This document shows positions 33,535 to 41,678 of a stretch of 64,000 nucleotides of DNA, piece by piece (positions within the stretch are counted from its first letter, which is position 1; every line of letters begins with the position of its first letter). Under the pieces are notes generated by a model. It was given only the letters and a program-made list of their open reading frames with translations, had not been told where the DNA came from and did not search any database. This DNA comes from Gemmatimonas sp. UBA7669 (GTDB lineage: Bacteria; Gemmatimonadota; Gemmatimonadetes; Gemmatimonadales; Gemmatimonadaceae), in NCBI RefSeq assembly GCF_002483225.1, contig NZ_DLHL01000051.1, positions 62,001 to 126,000 of the forward strand, in the 5' to 3' direction. The position numbers and the translations under genes were made by a program.

Positions 33535-34251
33535 TCAGCCCGTGAGCGCGATAAACATTTCTTCGAGCGTGCGTCCTTCGAGGTCGGGCCGCGCGGTGAC
33601 CACGTCGTCAATGGTGCCGAAGGCCACGGCTTCGCCGCGGCGAATGACCAGCAGACGGGTGCAGAGTTCTTCCACCAGATGCAGCAGATGGGAGCTGAGG
33701 ACCACGGCGGTGCCTTCACGCGCGCGCGCCTGAATGGTCTCCTTCATGCGCCGGATGCCCACCGGGTCGAGACCGGTGAGCGGTTCGTCGAGCAGGAGCA
33801 CACGCGGTTGATGCAGCAAGCCACAGGCGATGGCGAGCTTCTGCTTCATGCCGCGCGAAAGTTCGGTAGGCAGCGCGTCGCGCTTGGCGGTGAGCTCCAG
33901 CTCCTCCAGCAGCCCCGGAATGCGCGACTCGGCATCAGCCACCCCATACAAGCGGGCCACGAAGCGCAGATGCTCCTCGACTGTGAGGTAGTCGAAGAGC
34001 GCCGGTTCATCGGGAATGAAGGCGAGCCTGGATTTCGCGGCCACCGGGTCCTGCTGCATGTCCACACCGGCAATGCGAATGCTCCCCGACGTGGGCTGGA
34101 GGATGCCGGCCAGCGCGCGCAGGGTTGTGGTCTTGCCGGCGCCATTGGGGCCCACGAGACCCAGGACATCGCCGGGTGCTACTGTGAAAGACAGGGAATT
34201 CACGGCGAGGGTGTCGCCGTACTGCTTGGAATAGCCGGAGACTTCGATCAC
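33535..34251 (-). CDS. ABC transporter ATP-binding protein
   Basis: The 238-residue ATPase starts at GTG 34251, overlapping the upstream lipoprotein stop as GTGA. Walker A is Gly-Pro-Asn-Gly-Ala-Gly-Lys-Thr-Thr, the signature Leu-Ser-Arg-Gly-Met-Lys-Gln-Lys, Walker B Val-Leu-Leu-Leu-Asp-Glu-Pro-Leu-Thr-Gly-Leu-Asp-Pro, and the H-loop Ser-Ser-His. It is a minimal-length exporter ATPase and works with the 582-residue membrane protein encoded next. Confidence 0.88.
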   Translation of the reverse strand: MIEVSGYSKQYGDTLAVNSLSFTVAPGDVLGLVGPNGAGKTTTLRALAGILQPTSGSIRIAGVDMQQDPVAAKSRLAFIPDEPALFDYLTVEEHLRFVARLYGVADAESRIPGLLEELELTAKRDALPTELSRGMKQKLAIACGLLHQPRVLLLDEPLTGLDPVGIRRMKETIQARAREGTAVVLSSHLLHLVEELCTRLLVIRRGEAVAFGTIDDVVTARPDLEGRTLEEMFIALTG

Positions 34252-35219
34252 GGCGTCGCGGGTGAGAGCACGAGAGGGGCGGTGAGGGTGGCGCTGAGTG
34301 TGACGCCGGCGGGCAGGCAGCGTTCGGTGACCTTGTTGCGGGCGGCCGCTACCGTGCCGGCCGCTGCGCCACCGGCCGCACCGATGACGGTGCCGCGATT
34401 GCCGCCGCCAATGACACGACCCAGGATGGCGCCGATGACCGCTCCCGTGGCCACCTTGCCGGCGTCGCCACCCTTGGAGACCTGCTTCTCTGTCAGCGTC
34501 GCGCTGCCTACGTCCACCGTGCCCTGGGCCGGTATGAAGACCCCATCCCGCTGAATGCCACGCAGACGGAACGTGAAGACGCCCTCGGCGGTTGCCGAGG
34601 CCAGTTCCACCAGCACCGGGGTACCGGCCGGCAGCATGGCGCCGTCATTGCCCTGCACGGCCTGACCCAGCGAGACCACGAAGCGGTCGCCCGGCTTGTT
34701 GGCCAGCGAGCAGATCTCGGCGTTGGTGGCGCCGGCCAGAATGAGGCCCGTTCCCAGCGACGGGGCTCGGCCGGCCGGTCCGGATCCGGCGCCGGTGTTG
34801 GCCGGTGCAGTTTCCGGGCTCGCTGCGCTGCTGCTGCTGCTGGCGGGCGGGCCTGCTGGTGCAGGCGCTGGTGCTTCAGTGGCTGGTATTGGCGCTGCTG
34901 CCGGGTTGGTGCTGGGTTTAGGGCGCGATGATGTCGTACGAGGGGCGACCGTTTTGGTGGCCGTCGGGCGACTTGACGTTGGGGCGGACGCCGGCGCCGG
35001 CGTGGCCACCGGCTCTGGCGAGGCGAGGGCCGTGTCGGCGGGGATGGCCGTGGAGGTGGCGGACGACGCGAGGGTGAGGTCGCGGGCGAGGGCAGAGTCC
35101 ACGGCTGCGGATTGCTTGCGGTCGCCGCCGCAGGCCAACAGGGCGGCAGCGCCGGCCAGCTTGAGGCCGCGCGAGGTCCGGGAAGTCCGCGCCGAACGAG
35201 TCCACTGAAGTTGCGCCAT
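34248..35219 (-). CDS. Putative lipoprotein with Pro/Ala/Ser-rich linker and glycine-zipper region
   Basis: The 323-residue product starts at ATG 35219. A short N-terminus with Arg residues leads to the lipobox Leu-Leu-Ala-Cys near residue 34. A disordered linker of about 100 residues rich in Ala, Pro, Ser and Thr follows, then a beta domain (Gly-Asp-Arg-Phe-Val-Val-Ser-Leu) and a glycine-rich helix-like region with repeated Gly-x-x-x-Gly (Ala-Thr-Gly-Ala-Val-Ile-Gly-Ala-Ile-Leu-Gly) typical of glycine-zipper proteins. It is probably anchored in the envelope. It overlaps the ABC ATPase gene, but its part in transport is unknown. Confidence 0.6.
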   Translation of the reverse strand: MAQLQWTRSARTSRTSRGLKLAGAAALLACGGDRKQSAAVDSALARDLTLASSATSTAIPADTALASPEPVATPAPASAPTSSRPTATKTVAPRTTSSRPKPSTNPAAAPIPATEAPAPAPAGPPASSSSSAASPETAPANTGAGSGPAGRAPSLGTGLILAGATNAEICSLANKPGDRFVVSLGQAVQGNDGAMLPAGTPVLVELASATAEGVFTFRLRGIQRDGVFIPAQGTVDVGSATLTEKQVSKGGDAGKVATGAVIGAILGRVIGGGNRGTVIGAAGGAAAGTVAAARNKVTERCLPAGVTLSATLTAPLVLSPATP

Positions 35220-35333
35220 ACGCTGGACGATAGTCGGAGAGAGGAGCGTCGTGCCACCCGGTGCGCCGCGCCACCCTGTTCTACGAATCGTACCGCCCGC
35301 TTCGGTCGGCGTTCCCCTGCCCGTTCGCCCTGC

Positions 35334-36593
35334 ATGCCCGTTTCCGATGTCGACGTGACGCCGCCACCGACGGCGCAACACGTATTCATCGCTCGTCAGC
35401 CCATCTTCGACGCACGCAACAAGCGTGTGGCGTACGAGCTGTTGTACCGGGCCAATCAGGAGGCCACACACGCCGGCACCGATGTCTCACCGGCTCTCAT
35501 GTGTGGTGACACGGCGCTGCATGCCCTGCTGTCCATCGGTCTGGATCGGCTCACCGGTGGCACGACCGCGTTCGTGAATGTGACCGAAGAGCACCTCACG
35601 GGCGAGCTGTACAAGATTTTCGATCCGAAGGCGGTGGTGCTGGAGCTGCTCGAGTCCATCGATGGCACGCCGGCGGTGGTGGATGCCTGCGCCCGCGCCG
35701 TGGCCGATGGCTATGTGTTGGCCCTCGATGACTATGACGGGCGTGGGTCGCTGGATGCGCTGTTGCCCTATGTGTCGATCGTGAAGGTGGACGTGCTGCC
35801 GGTGCCCGATGTGCGCGTGATGCGCGACATGGTGCAGCGCCTGCGCGCGCATGAGATCACGGTGCTGGCCGAGCGGGTGGAAACGCCCGAGGTGCTGCAG
35901 GCCGCACGGGACGTGGGCTTCGAGCTGTTCCAGGGCTATGTGTTCAGCAAGCCGGAGACACTCGACGGCCGCGCGGTGAATGTGCAGCAGGCCACGGTGT
36001 TTCACATCATGGCGCTGCTCAATGAGCCCGATGCCACCGACACGATGGTGGAGGAGGCGTTCCGCAGCCATCCGTCGCTGAGTCTTTCGTTGCTGCGCAT
36101 TGTGAACTCGGCCTCGTTCGGCGGGCGTGGTGTGGATTCCATTCCCTACGCCATTCGCCTGGTGGGACGTGAGGCGCTGTCTCGCTGGATGCTCATCATG
36201 CTGGTGGCCAGCGTGGGGTCGCGCAGCGCGGTGGCGCACGAGGCGGTGGTGGAAGCGCTGGTGCGTGGACGTTTCTGCGAGGTGGTCACGGCACACGGTG
36301 CGCACGGTGACCCGGCGGCGCGCTTCCTGGTGGGCCTGCTCTCGCGCATGGACCGCCTGCTGGGCCTGCCCATGGAGCAGGTGCTGGAGCGTCTGCCGGT
36401 GAGCGACGACGTGCGCGATGCGCTGCTGCATGCACGCGGGCCGCACGCCACGGTGCTGCTGCTGGCGGATGCCTACGAGAACGCCGACTGGCCGCTGGTG
36501 GACACGCTGTCGGGCAACATGGAGCTGCCGTCGCTGTATGCCGAGGCGGTGCAGTGGGCCAACACGCGACTGGCGGCGGTGACGGCGCGGTAG
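35334..36593 (+). CDS. EAL-like/HDOD signalling protein (YuxH type)
   Basis: The 419-residue cytoplasmic protein starts at ATG 35334. Residues about 15-215 form a degenerate EAL domain: Tyr-Glu-Leu-Leu-Tyr-Arg replaces Glu-Ala-Leu, and Leu-Asp-Asp-Tyr-Asp and Ala-Glu-Arg-Val-Glu-Thr stand at the later metal sites. It is therefore more likely to sense than to cleave c-di-GMP. Residues about 220-400 are an HDOD domain (Leu-Ser-Leu-Ser-Leu-Leu-Arg-Ile-Val-Asn-Ser-Ala). Such proteins often act in motility signalling, fitting the motA-motB genes nearby. Its last 150 bases recur at 38051-38200 and its last 42 at 40109-40150. Confidence 0.82.
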   Translation: MPVSDVDVTPPPTAQHVFIARQPIFDARNKRVAYELLYRANQEATHAGTDVSPALMCGDTALHALLSIGLDRLTGGTTAFVNVTEEHLTGELYKIFDPKAVVLELLESIDGTPAVVDACARAVADGYVLALDDYDGRGSLDALLPYVSIVKVDVLPVPDVRVMRDMVQRLRAHEITVLAERVETPEVLQAARDVGFELFQGYVFSKPETLDGRAVNVQQATVFHIMALLNEPDATDTMVEEAFRSHPSLSLSLLRIVNSASFGGRGVDSIPYAIRLVGREALSRWMLIMLVASVGSRSAVAHEAVVEALVRGRFCEVVTAHGAHGDPAARFLVGLLSRMDRLLGLPMEQVLERLPVSDDVRDALLHARGPHATVLLLADAYENADWPLVDTLSGNMELPSLYAEAVQWANTRLAAVTAR

Positions 36594-36696
36594 GAGGAGC
36601 CAGCGGCCGATCGTTGGCATGAGTAAGTTGGATGCGGAGCTGCCGAAAGGTGCCGATCACGCGACCGGGAGCAGCGTAGCATCGAGACTCGAAATC

Positions 36697-37944
36697 ATGA
36701 CGCGCCGACGCGCCCTGGGCATCGTTCGTCAATGTCTGATATCTGCAGGACTCTTGGGATGCACCACGGTGGTGGTGAATGCTCAGGGTTCTATTCGTGT
36801 GGTCCAGCCACAGGAGTACAAGAAGGAAGCAAGGGCGACTCCACCGGACGGCGCGTCGTGGTTTCTCACCGCCATCAATGATCTCGCCGTGGACAGCGCA
36901 GGTCGGATCTATGTTCTGGAGCGGTCCGACCAGACCATTCGTGTCTTCAGTCCTTCTGGCAAGCACCTGAAGGCGCTCGGTCGTCGCGGAGATGGTCCAG
37001 GCGAGTTTCGCAATGCTCGGGCGCTTGTCGTTCGCTCGGGTTCATTGTGGGTGCTGGATTACGGCAACTCGCGCGTAACGGCATTTGGTCTTGCGGGTAC
37101 CACCGTTCGCACGTTCTCACTGAATCCGGCGGTTCGTGGCGTTGCGTCCGTTGCCGGCGTTACAGCTCGTGGCTTTCTGGTCTACGTCAACAATCAGGGA
37201 GCAGCGGAGGCCACTTCTCAGGCGCTTGGTGGTCAAGCTCCAGCCTTGTTCGTCAGCACTGATTCGCGTGGACAGGTACTCGACACGGTTGCCACGTCCT
37301 GGGAAAGGAGACAAACGCTTCGCTTCAGCGTCATTCCAGCTGACATCAAGACAACACGCAGTGCCGGGCAGGTGAATCGCGCGCAGCCGTTTGTCCAACA
37401 AGCCCACTGGGTAATGAGCGGAGATGGAGTAGCTCTTGTCACCCTTGGTCCAGTCTCGTTCAGAGGGCTCGGTTCCGAGGAGCTCCGGCTCAGCTATCTG
37501 TCGCTGACCGGTGACACACTCAAGTCCAAACGTGTCGATCTCCCGCGCTTTCCGCTAACTGATCGTGATGTCAACAAGCTCGTCGATTCACTGGCAATGC
37601 CGTTTCTCATCAAGGGGAATATTCGCGTGCAGGGTGACCGACGCATGATTCGAGACTCTCTGGTGCGTACCAGCTATTGGCCATCAACTTCCAGCATGCT
37701 GATGGGCGAAGACGGCTCGCTGTGGCTCAAGTCGCCGCGGCCGAGCGGCGAGGGCGGTGACACCTATTGGGTGCTCAGCAAAGAGGGCGAGACCGAGGCC
37801 CGTGTGACATTGCCCAAGGGATTCCGCCTGGTTCGCGCGTCTCGCGCTGAAGCATGGGGCTGGAGTACAGATGAGGACGGTTCTCCAGTAGTCGAGCGCT
37901 ATCGCTTGTCGAAGCCAATTGAAGCCGCCGCATCACGAAGGTAG
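36697..37944 (+). CDS. Exported six-bladed beta-propeller-like protein (cassette 1)
   Basis: The 415-residue product is read from ATG 36697, which gives a clear signal peptide (Met-Thr-Arg-Arg-Arg, hydrophobic core, Val-Asn-Ala-Gln). An ATG at 36619 would add 26 residues. Blade motifs are evident: Ile-Asn-Asp-Leu-Ala-Val-Asp-Ser-Ala-Gly-Arg-Ile-Tyr-Val-Leu, Ile-Arg-Val-Phe-Ser-Pro-Ser-Gly-Lys and Gly-Asp-Gly-Pro-Gly-Glu-Phe. This is the six-bladed propeller pattern. Base composition is visibly less G+C-rich than the flanking HDOD gene, which suggests transfer. It is the only gene between the HDOD gene and the first gene-tail junction. Confidence 0.68.
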   Translation: MTRRRALGIVRQCLISAGLLGCTTVVVNAQGSIRVVQPQEYKKEARATPPDGASWFLTAINDLAVDSAGRIYVLERSDQTIRVFSPSGKHLKALGRRGDGPGEFRNARALVVRSGSLWVLDYGNSRVTAFGLAGTTVRTFSLNPAVRGVASVAGVTARGFLVYVNNQGAAEATSQALGGQAPALFVSTDSRGQVLDTVATSWERRQTLRFSVIPADIKTTRSAGQVNRAQPFVQQAHWVMSGDGVALVTLGPVSFRGLGSEELRLSYLSLTGDTLKSKRVDLPRFPLTDRDVNKLVDSLAMPFLIKGNIRVQGDRRMIRDSLVRTSYWPSTSSMLMGEDGSLWLKSPRPSGEGGDTYWVLSKEGETEARVTLPKGFRLVRASRAEAWGWSTDEDGSPVVERYRLSKPIEAAASRR

Positions 37945-37967
37945 TGAGTCTGTGACTCAGCAGTCGC

Positions 37968-38200
37968 TCAATAGCACTTCCGCAGCGGCTGCGCGATGGT
38001 GTAGACGAGCGAGTCCGCCTTTTGAGCCGCGAAGGCTTCCTCGTGGGCTGTACGCCACCGTGCTGCTGCTGGCCGATGCTTACGAGAATGCCGACTGGCC
38101 GCTGGTGGACACGCTATCGGGCAACATGGAGCTTCCGTCGCTGTATGCCGAGGCGGTGCACTGGGCCAATACGCGACTGGCGGCGGTGACGGCGCGGTAG
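37968..38200. repeat. Junction repeat A: motB 3' tail abutting HDOD 3' tail
   Basis: Bases 37968 to about 38030, on the minus strand, encode Ala-Gln-Lys-Ala-Asp-Ser-Leu then Ile-Ala-Gln-Pro-Leu-Arg-Lys plus a stop, matching the end of MotB. Bases 38051-38200, on the plus strand, match the last 150 bases of the HDOD gene with nine differences, seven of them synonymous, including its stop. Neither fragment has a start or the rest of its gene. A short frame (37919-38200) covers the fragment but is not a gene. Confidence 0.9.
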
Positions 38201-38356
38201 GAAATCTCGAGGAGAATGAAGTGAAAGGGCCGGATGCGTCCTGTAAGGGCCGACTAAGGACTTGCGCGGATAGGCTGGGAAGAGCTAGCCTGGCCCTACT
38301 GGCCTTGTGACCAGCTTCACTTGGCAATTGTGGACCTATTCAACGAGGTAAAGTAG

Positions 38357-39136
38357 ATGGCCACCCGAGTTTGGCTACTGATTGCACTACTGGTGAGTGG
38401 GTCTGCCGCGTGCTTCGATAACGCGGAGATCACCCGACCGCCCCTCAGCAATCCAGGCGAATTGACTTCAGCTCACACCACAGTCACATGTGACAGCGGG
38501 TGGGTAGAAAACGGAAGTGGTGGATCAATTTGCAACGGTACCGTTGAGATGTGCTCTGACGGGTGGTACAACTTCCACGGAACGTGTGAAGGATATGATC
38601 CTGGAGTTGATCCATGCTTTCCGTATGAGTGCGGTGGAGGCGGGACGGGAGGTGGTGGGGGTGGCGCGCCCGCATGCAACGATGAACGAGATACGATGAT
38701 CGGTGAATACAACAGCATGGCGCCTGGGCTCCCAACGCCTTCCTGCGGATCGTTTACTCGCACATCGTCAAATCCCTACTATGGATACTCGCAACTGACG
38801 GTTAACAGTCCACACAGTTGGGCAATCATTAGGAGCCCGTTGCAGATAGGTTCTAACGCGACCTACGGACTGGCTCGGTGGATTGTCGAGATCGATGGAG
38901 TTCCCCGCACCCTCAACAGCGTATATCGATGCCCGCACAAGAACGCGCAGGTTGGTGGTGCTCCGAGCAGCCGGCACATGGCTGGTGATGCCGTAGACCT
39001 TGACGTTTCGAGCAACGGGTACGACGAGTGGAAGGTGTATGCTGACGCAGCGTGGCGAGCAGGGGCATCCTATGTTGAACCTACCAACCTACCTTGCGGA
39101 ACCAACTGTACCCATGCCGACTGGAGAAATCGATGA
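38357..39136 (+). CDS. Lipoprotein with M15-like peptidase domain (cassette 2)
   Basis: The 259-residue product starts at ATG 38357 after a GAGGT-type ribosome site. The signal ends at a lipobox, Gly-Ser-Ala-Ala-Cys19. A Cys-rich segment (about 45-107) ends in a glycine run. The C-terminal domain carries Ser-Arg-His207-Met-Ala-Gly-Asp-Ala-Val-Asp214 and a later Thr-His253-Ala-Asp-Trp. These match the zinc ligands of M15 (D-Ala-D-Ala carboxypeptidase-like) and Hedgehog-fold peptidases. It may cut cell-wall peptides or another substrate. The gene is visibly A+T-richer than its surroundings and overlaps the next gene by ATGA. Confidence 0.68.
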   Translation: MATRVWLLIALLVSGSAACFDNAEITRPPLSNPGELTSAHTTVTCDSGWVENGSGGSICNGTVEMCSDGWYNFHGTCEGYDPGVDPCFPYECGGGGTGGGGGGAPACNDERDTMIGEYNSMAPGLPTPSCGSFTRTSSNPYYGYSQLTVNSPHSWAIIRSPLQIGSNATYGLARWIVEIDGVPRTLNSVYRCPHKNAQVGGAPSSRHMAGDAVDLDVSSNGYDEWKVYADAAWRAGASYVEPTNLPCGTNCTHADWRNR

Positions 39137-39963
39137 TGCTTACCCTATCCAGCCGTGCTGCGTACGCAGTTCTGGTATCACTTCTTCTGGCTGCAACTGC
39201 ACAGTCGCAGAACACAAGTGCCAAGCTGGACGGTAGATCGACCCGTTCCCTTTCCGTGAGTCTGTTGGTTGACCAGTTCAGCAGCAGCAAGCAGAGCACG
39301 CGAATCCATGCATTCTACACCTTGCTTGGAGCCGGCGCCTTTAGTGGTCCGGGTGCGCCGGAAGCCGCATGGAGAGCGGCGATGGCGCGTGCGCCTGAAG
39401 AAGAGCGGCGAGCGCGCGAGGCGGTTGTATCCCTTCTGAGTCGGGAACAGCGCTTTGTACGTGACACAAAAGTCCGCATCCAGTCGGAAATCTTCAGCAA
39501 CTACTTCGGGGATCTGATCTGGATGGTGGCGGAGCTGCGGGAGCCGATCGCCGTGGATGTTTTGCTTGATGCACTTCCAACTGGCCATAACGCGGCTGTT
39601 GGGCTCGCACGGCTGGGCGAGCCCGCGCTCAATCGACTGCTCACCCTGAGTCGCTCCAATTCGGCGCCAGACAGAGAAAGGTCAGCTCAGGGACTGGCAG
39701 TGATGGCTTCAGAGGACGGTCGCAAGTGGATCCCCGCACTGCGACAGGTAGACGTTCGTGCGACCCTGCTTCGTTTGGGGACAGACGCAAACCCTTCGAC
39801 GAGGCTCTTTGCCGCAACTGGCCTGGAGACTTATCGTGATGGGGAAGTGCGCGCTCTGTTCGCGCAGCTTGCCGCAGATTCCACCGATTGCACATCTGTT
39901 CAAGGGCGCCGCGTCTGTCCAGTACAGCGTCTTGCTCGGATTTGGCTGGAAAAGAATCGGTGA
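39133..39963 (+). CDS. Exported HEAT-like repeat protein (cassette 2)
   Basis: The 276-residue product starts at ATG 39133 inside an ATGA overlap. A signal peptide ends near Ala-Thr-Ala-Gln-Ser-Gln. The remainder is helical with HEAT-like units: Gly-His-Asn-Ala-Ala-Val-Gly-Leu-Ala-Arg-Leu-Gly-Glu-Pro-Ala-Leu-Asn and Arg-Leu-Phe-Ala-Ala-Thr-Gly-Leu-Glu. A Cys pair lies near the C-terminus. HEAT repeats bind partners, and the coupled M15-like lipoprotein is an obvious candidate. Function is otherwise unknown. Confidence 0.6.
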   Translation: MMLTLSSRAAYAVLVSLLLAATAQSQNTSAKLDGRSTRSLSVSLLVDQFSSSKQSTRIHAFYTLLGAGAFSGPGAPEAAWRAAMARAPEEERRAREAVVSLLSREQRFVRDTKVRIQSEIFSNYFGDLIWMVAELREPIAVDVLLDALPTGHNAAVGLARLGEPALNRLLTLSRSNSAPDRERSAQGLAVMASEDGRKWIPALRQVDVRATLLRLGTDANPSTRLFAATGLETYRDGEVRALFAQLAADSTDCTSVQGRRVCPVQRLARIWLEKNR

Positions 39964-40038
39964 TCTGCTGACCCATGTATAGATTGGCAGCTCGCTTTGC
40001 AGTGACGTTCAGTTGCTGTGGGGCGGGCTGTCCTCCCC

Positions 40039-40150
40039 TCAGTATCCCCTGTGCAGCGGCTGCGCGATGTTGGCGATGAGCGAGTCGGCCTTCTCCGCCG
40101 CGTCGCTACAGTGGGCCAATACGCGATTGGCGGCGGTGACGGCGCGATAG
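40039..40150. repeat. Junction repeat B: motB 3' tail abutting HDOD 3' tail
   Basis: Bases 40039 to about 40101, minus strand, encode Lys-Ala-Asp-Ser-Leu-Ile-Ala-Asn-Ile-Ala-Gln-Pro-Leu and a stop, matching the MotB end. Bases 40109-40150, plus strand, match the last 42 bases of the HDOD gene with three differences, all synonymous. The rest of the gap 39964-40262 contains nothing else recognisable. Confidence 0.88.
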
Positions 40151-40262
40151 GGGCCGGCTTGAGTGGTACACACGGTCGCGGGCACGGCACTCTCAGCCCG
40201 GTGAAGGGTATCAGCGACTCTGCGTCAACCGCGACAAAGCCGGATCGTCAACCAACGACACC

Positions 40263-40799
40263 ATGAATTGCTCCGATCGACTTCTATATGCGGCTGCGAT
40301 GCTCGCCTCAGTGTCGGCTGCCGAGGCTCAACCAGGCGGCGGGCTGGCTCTTGGCGTTGGCATGCATCGAACGCGGGGCGGAACGTTTGAGGATCCGAAC
40401 GGCATTTTGTTGGACGTTCTCGCCACCCGCGGTATCGTTCGCAAGCAGAATGTGTCGCTGACGCTTGGCGCAGGCGGAACACAGGTATTTGGCGATACCG
40501 CACCAGAATGTCTCATCACCGCCAGTGGGGGCTGCGCCCCAGACGGCGATACCCGCGGCCTCAACGCGCTACTTGGCGTGGCGGCCTTCGCAGGGCCAAC
40601 AGAACTCAACATCGCCGTAGGCCCCGCCTGGTACTGGAACGACGGCGCGGCGCAGCGCGGCTCTCAATTCCGGTTTGACGTCCTGGACAAGGATGAGAAG
40701 ATCGCGCTCGGCGCCATGGCGCGCGTGACGCTCATTCCCAGGAGTCAGGGTGTCCGCCGCGATATGTACGCCTTCGGGCTGTACCTGCGGTTCAGGTAG
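40263..40799 (+). CDS. Small exported barrel-like protein (cassette 3)
   Basis: The 178-residue product has a signal peptide ending Ala-Ala-Glu-Ala-Gln near residue 23. The rest shows alternating strands (Gly-Leu-Ala-Leu-Gly-Val-Gly-Met, Ala-Phe-Gly-Leu-Tyr-Leu-Arg-Phe-Arg at the end) with a terminal aromatic, typical of small eight-stranded outer-membrane barrels. One Cys pair is present. No family is recognised. It ends six bases before the convergent motB stop. Confidence 0.55.
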   Translation: MNCSDRLLYAAAMLASVSAAEAQPGGGLALGVGMHRTRGGTFEDPNGILLDVLATRGIVRKQNVSLTLGAGGTQVFGDTAPECLITASGGCAPDGDTRGLNALLGVAAFAGPTELNIAVGPAWYWNDGAAQRGSQFRFDVLDKDEKIALGAMARVTLIPRSQGVRRDMYAFGLYLRFR

Positions 40800-40805
40800 C
40801 CCGCT

Positions 40806-41675
40806 TCAGTACCCTTTCCGCAGCGGCTGGGCGATGTTGGCGATGAGCGAATCAGCCTTCTGCGCCGCGAGGGATTCCGCGTTGGGCGCCGTTTCCGGCG
40901 TGGCAGTGAAGGGCAGCAGAATGGAGATGCGGCGGTTGGCCGGGGCCATGGGGTCATTGAGCACACGCGGCTTGGTGTCGGCGTAGCCACGCACTTCCAC
41001 CACACGATTGGCGGCCACACCGGTGCTTTGCAGCACGCGCCGCGCCGCATTGGCACGGTCGGTGGACAGCTCCCAGTTGCCGTACGCACCGTCGCTGCCA
41101 TACCGAGCCCCGTCGGTGTGGCCTTCCAGCACGATCTTGTTCTCCATCTCGCGCAGCTCGGCGCCCACCAGCTGCAGGGTGAGCATGGTGGCGGCGTTCA
41201 TCTTGGCCGAACCAATGGGAAAGTACACGTCGCCCTTGCCCGACTCGATGAGCTCGATGCGCAGCCCCTCGTTGGTGACCTGCACATCCACCACCGCATT
41301 GAGCTTCTTCAGCGAATCGTTCTCGGCCAGCTTGTCGAGAATGCTGCGGCGCAGCGTCTCGAAGGTGCGCTGCTCGGTGGTGCGCACGATCATGCGCATG
41401 GGTGTCTTCTGGATGGCTGACGGCGAGCTGCCGCTGGACAGCGGGCTCGAACCGGCGCCAAAGCCCTTCTTGTAGCCCACGGGATTGGCGAAGTAGCCCT
41501 CGATGGCCTGCTTGGTCTTGTCGTCCATGCCGAGGATCCACATCACCATGAAGAAGGCCATCATGGCCGTCACGAAGTCGGCGTAGGCCACCTTCCAGGA
41601 GCCACCATGATGGCCCCCGCCGCCCACGATCTTCTTCTTGACGATGACGACCTTCTTGCCGCCGCGAGCCGCCAT
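40806..41675 (-). CDS. motB: Flagellar motor stator protein MotB
   Basis: The 289-residue product has a basic N-terminus, one membrane helix with Tyr-Ala-Asp33-Phe-Val-Thr-Ala-Met-Met-Ala-Phe-Phe-Met-Val-Met-Trp, where Asp33 is the proton-carrying residue, then a plug region and an OmpA-like peptidoglycan-binding domain with Glu-Gly-His-Thr-Asp-Gly near residue 185. With MotA it forms the proton-driven stator. The gene follows motA by three bases. Its last 63 bases recur twice upstream as parts of junction repeats. Confidence 0.93.
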   Translation of the reverse strand: MAARGGKKVVIVKKKIVGGGGHHGGSWKVAYADFVTAMMAFFMVMWILGMDDKTKQAIEGYFANPVGYKKGFGAGSSPLSSGSSPSAIQKTPMRMIVRTTEQRTFETLRRSILDKLAENDSLKKLNAVVDVQVTNEGLRIELIESGKGDVYFPIGSAKMNAATMLTLQLVGAELREMENKIVLEGHTDGARYGSDGAYGNWELSTDRANAARRVLQSTGVAANRVVEVRGYADTKPRVLNDPMAPANRRISILLPFTATPETAPNAESLAAQKADSLIANIAQPLRKGY

Positions 41676-41678
41676 GAC

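Noticed and set aside
37919..38200. Short plus-strand frame ending in HDOD-like sequence
   Set aside because: It has no HDOD or EAL domain beyond the last 50 residues and no ribosome site. It is a gene-tail fragment, recorded as a repeat.
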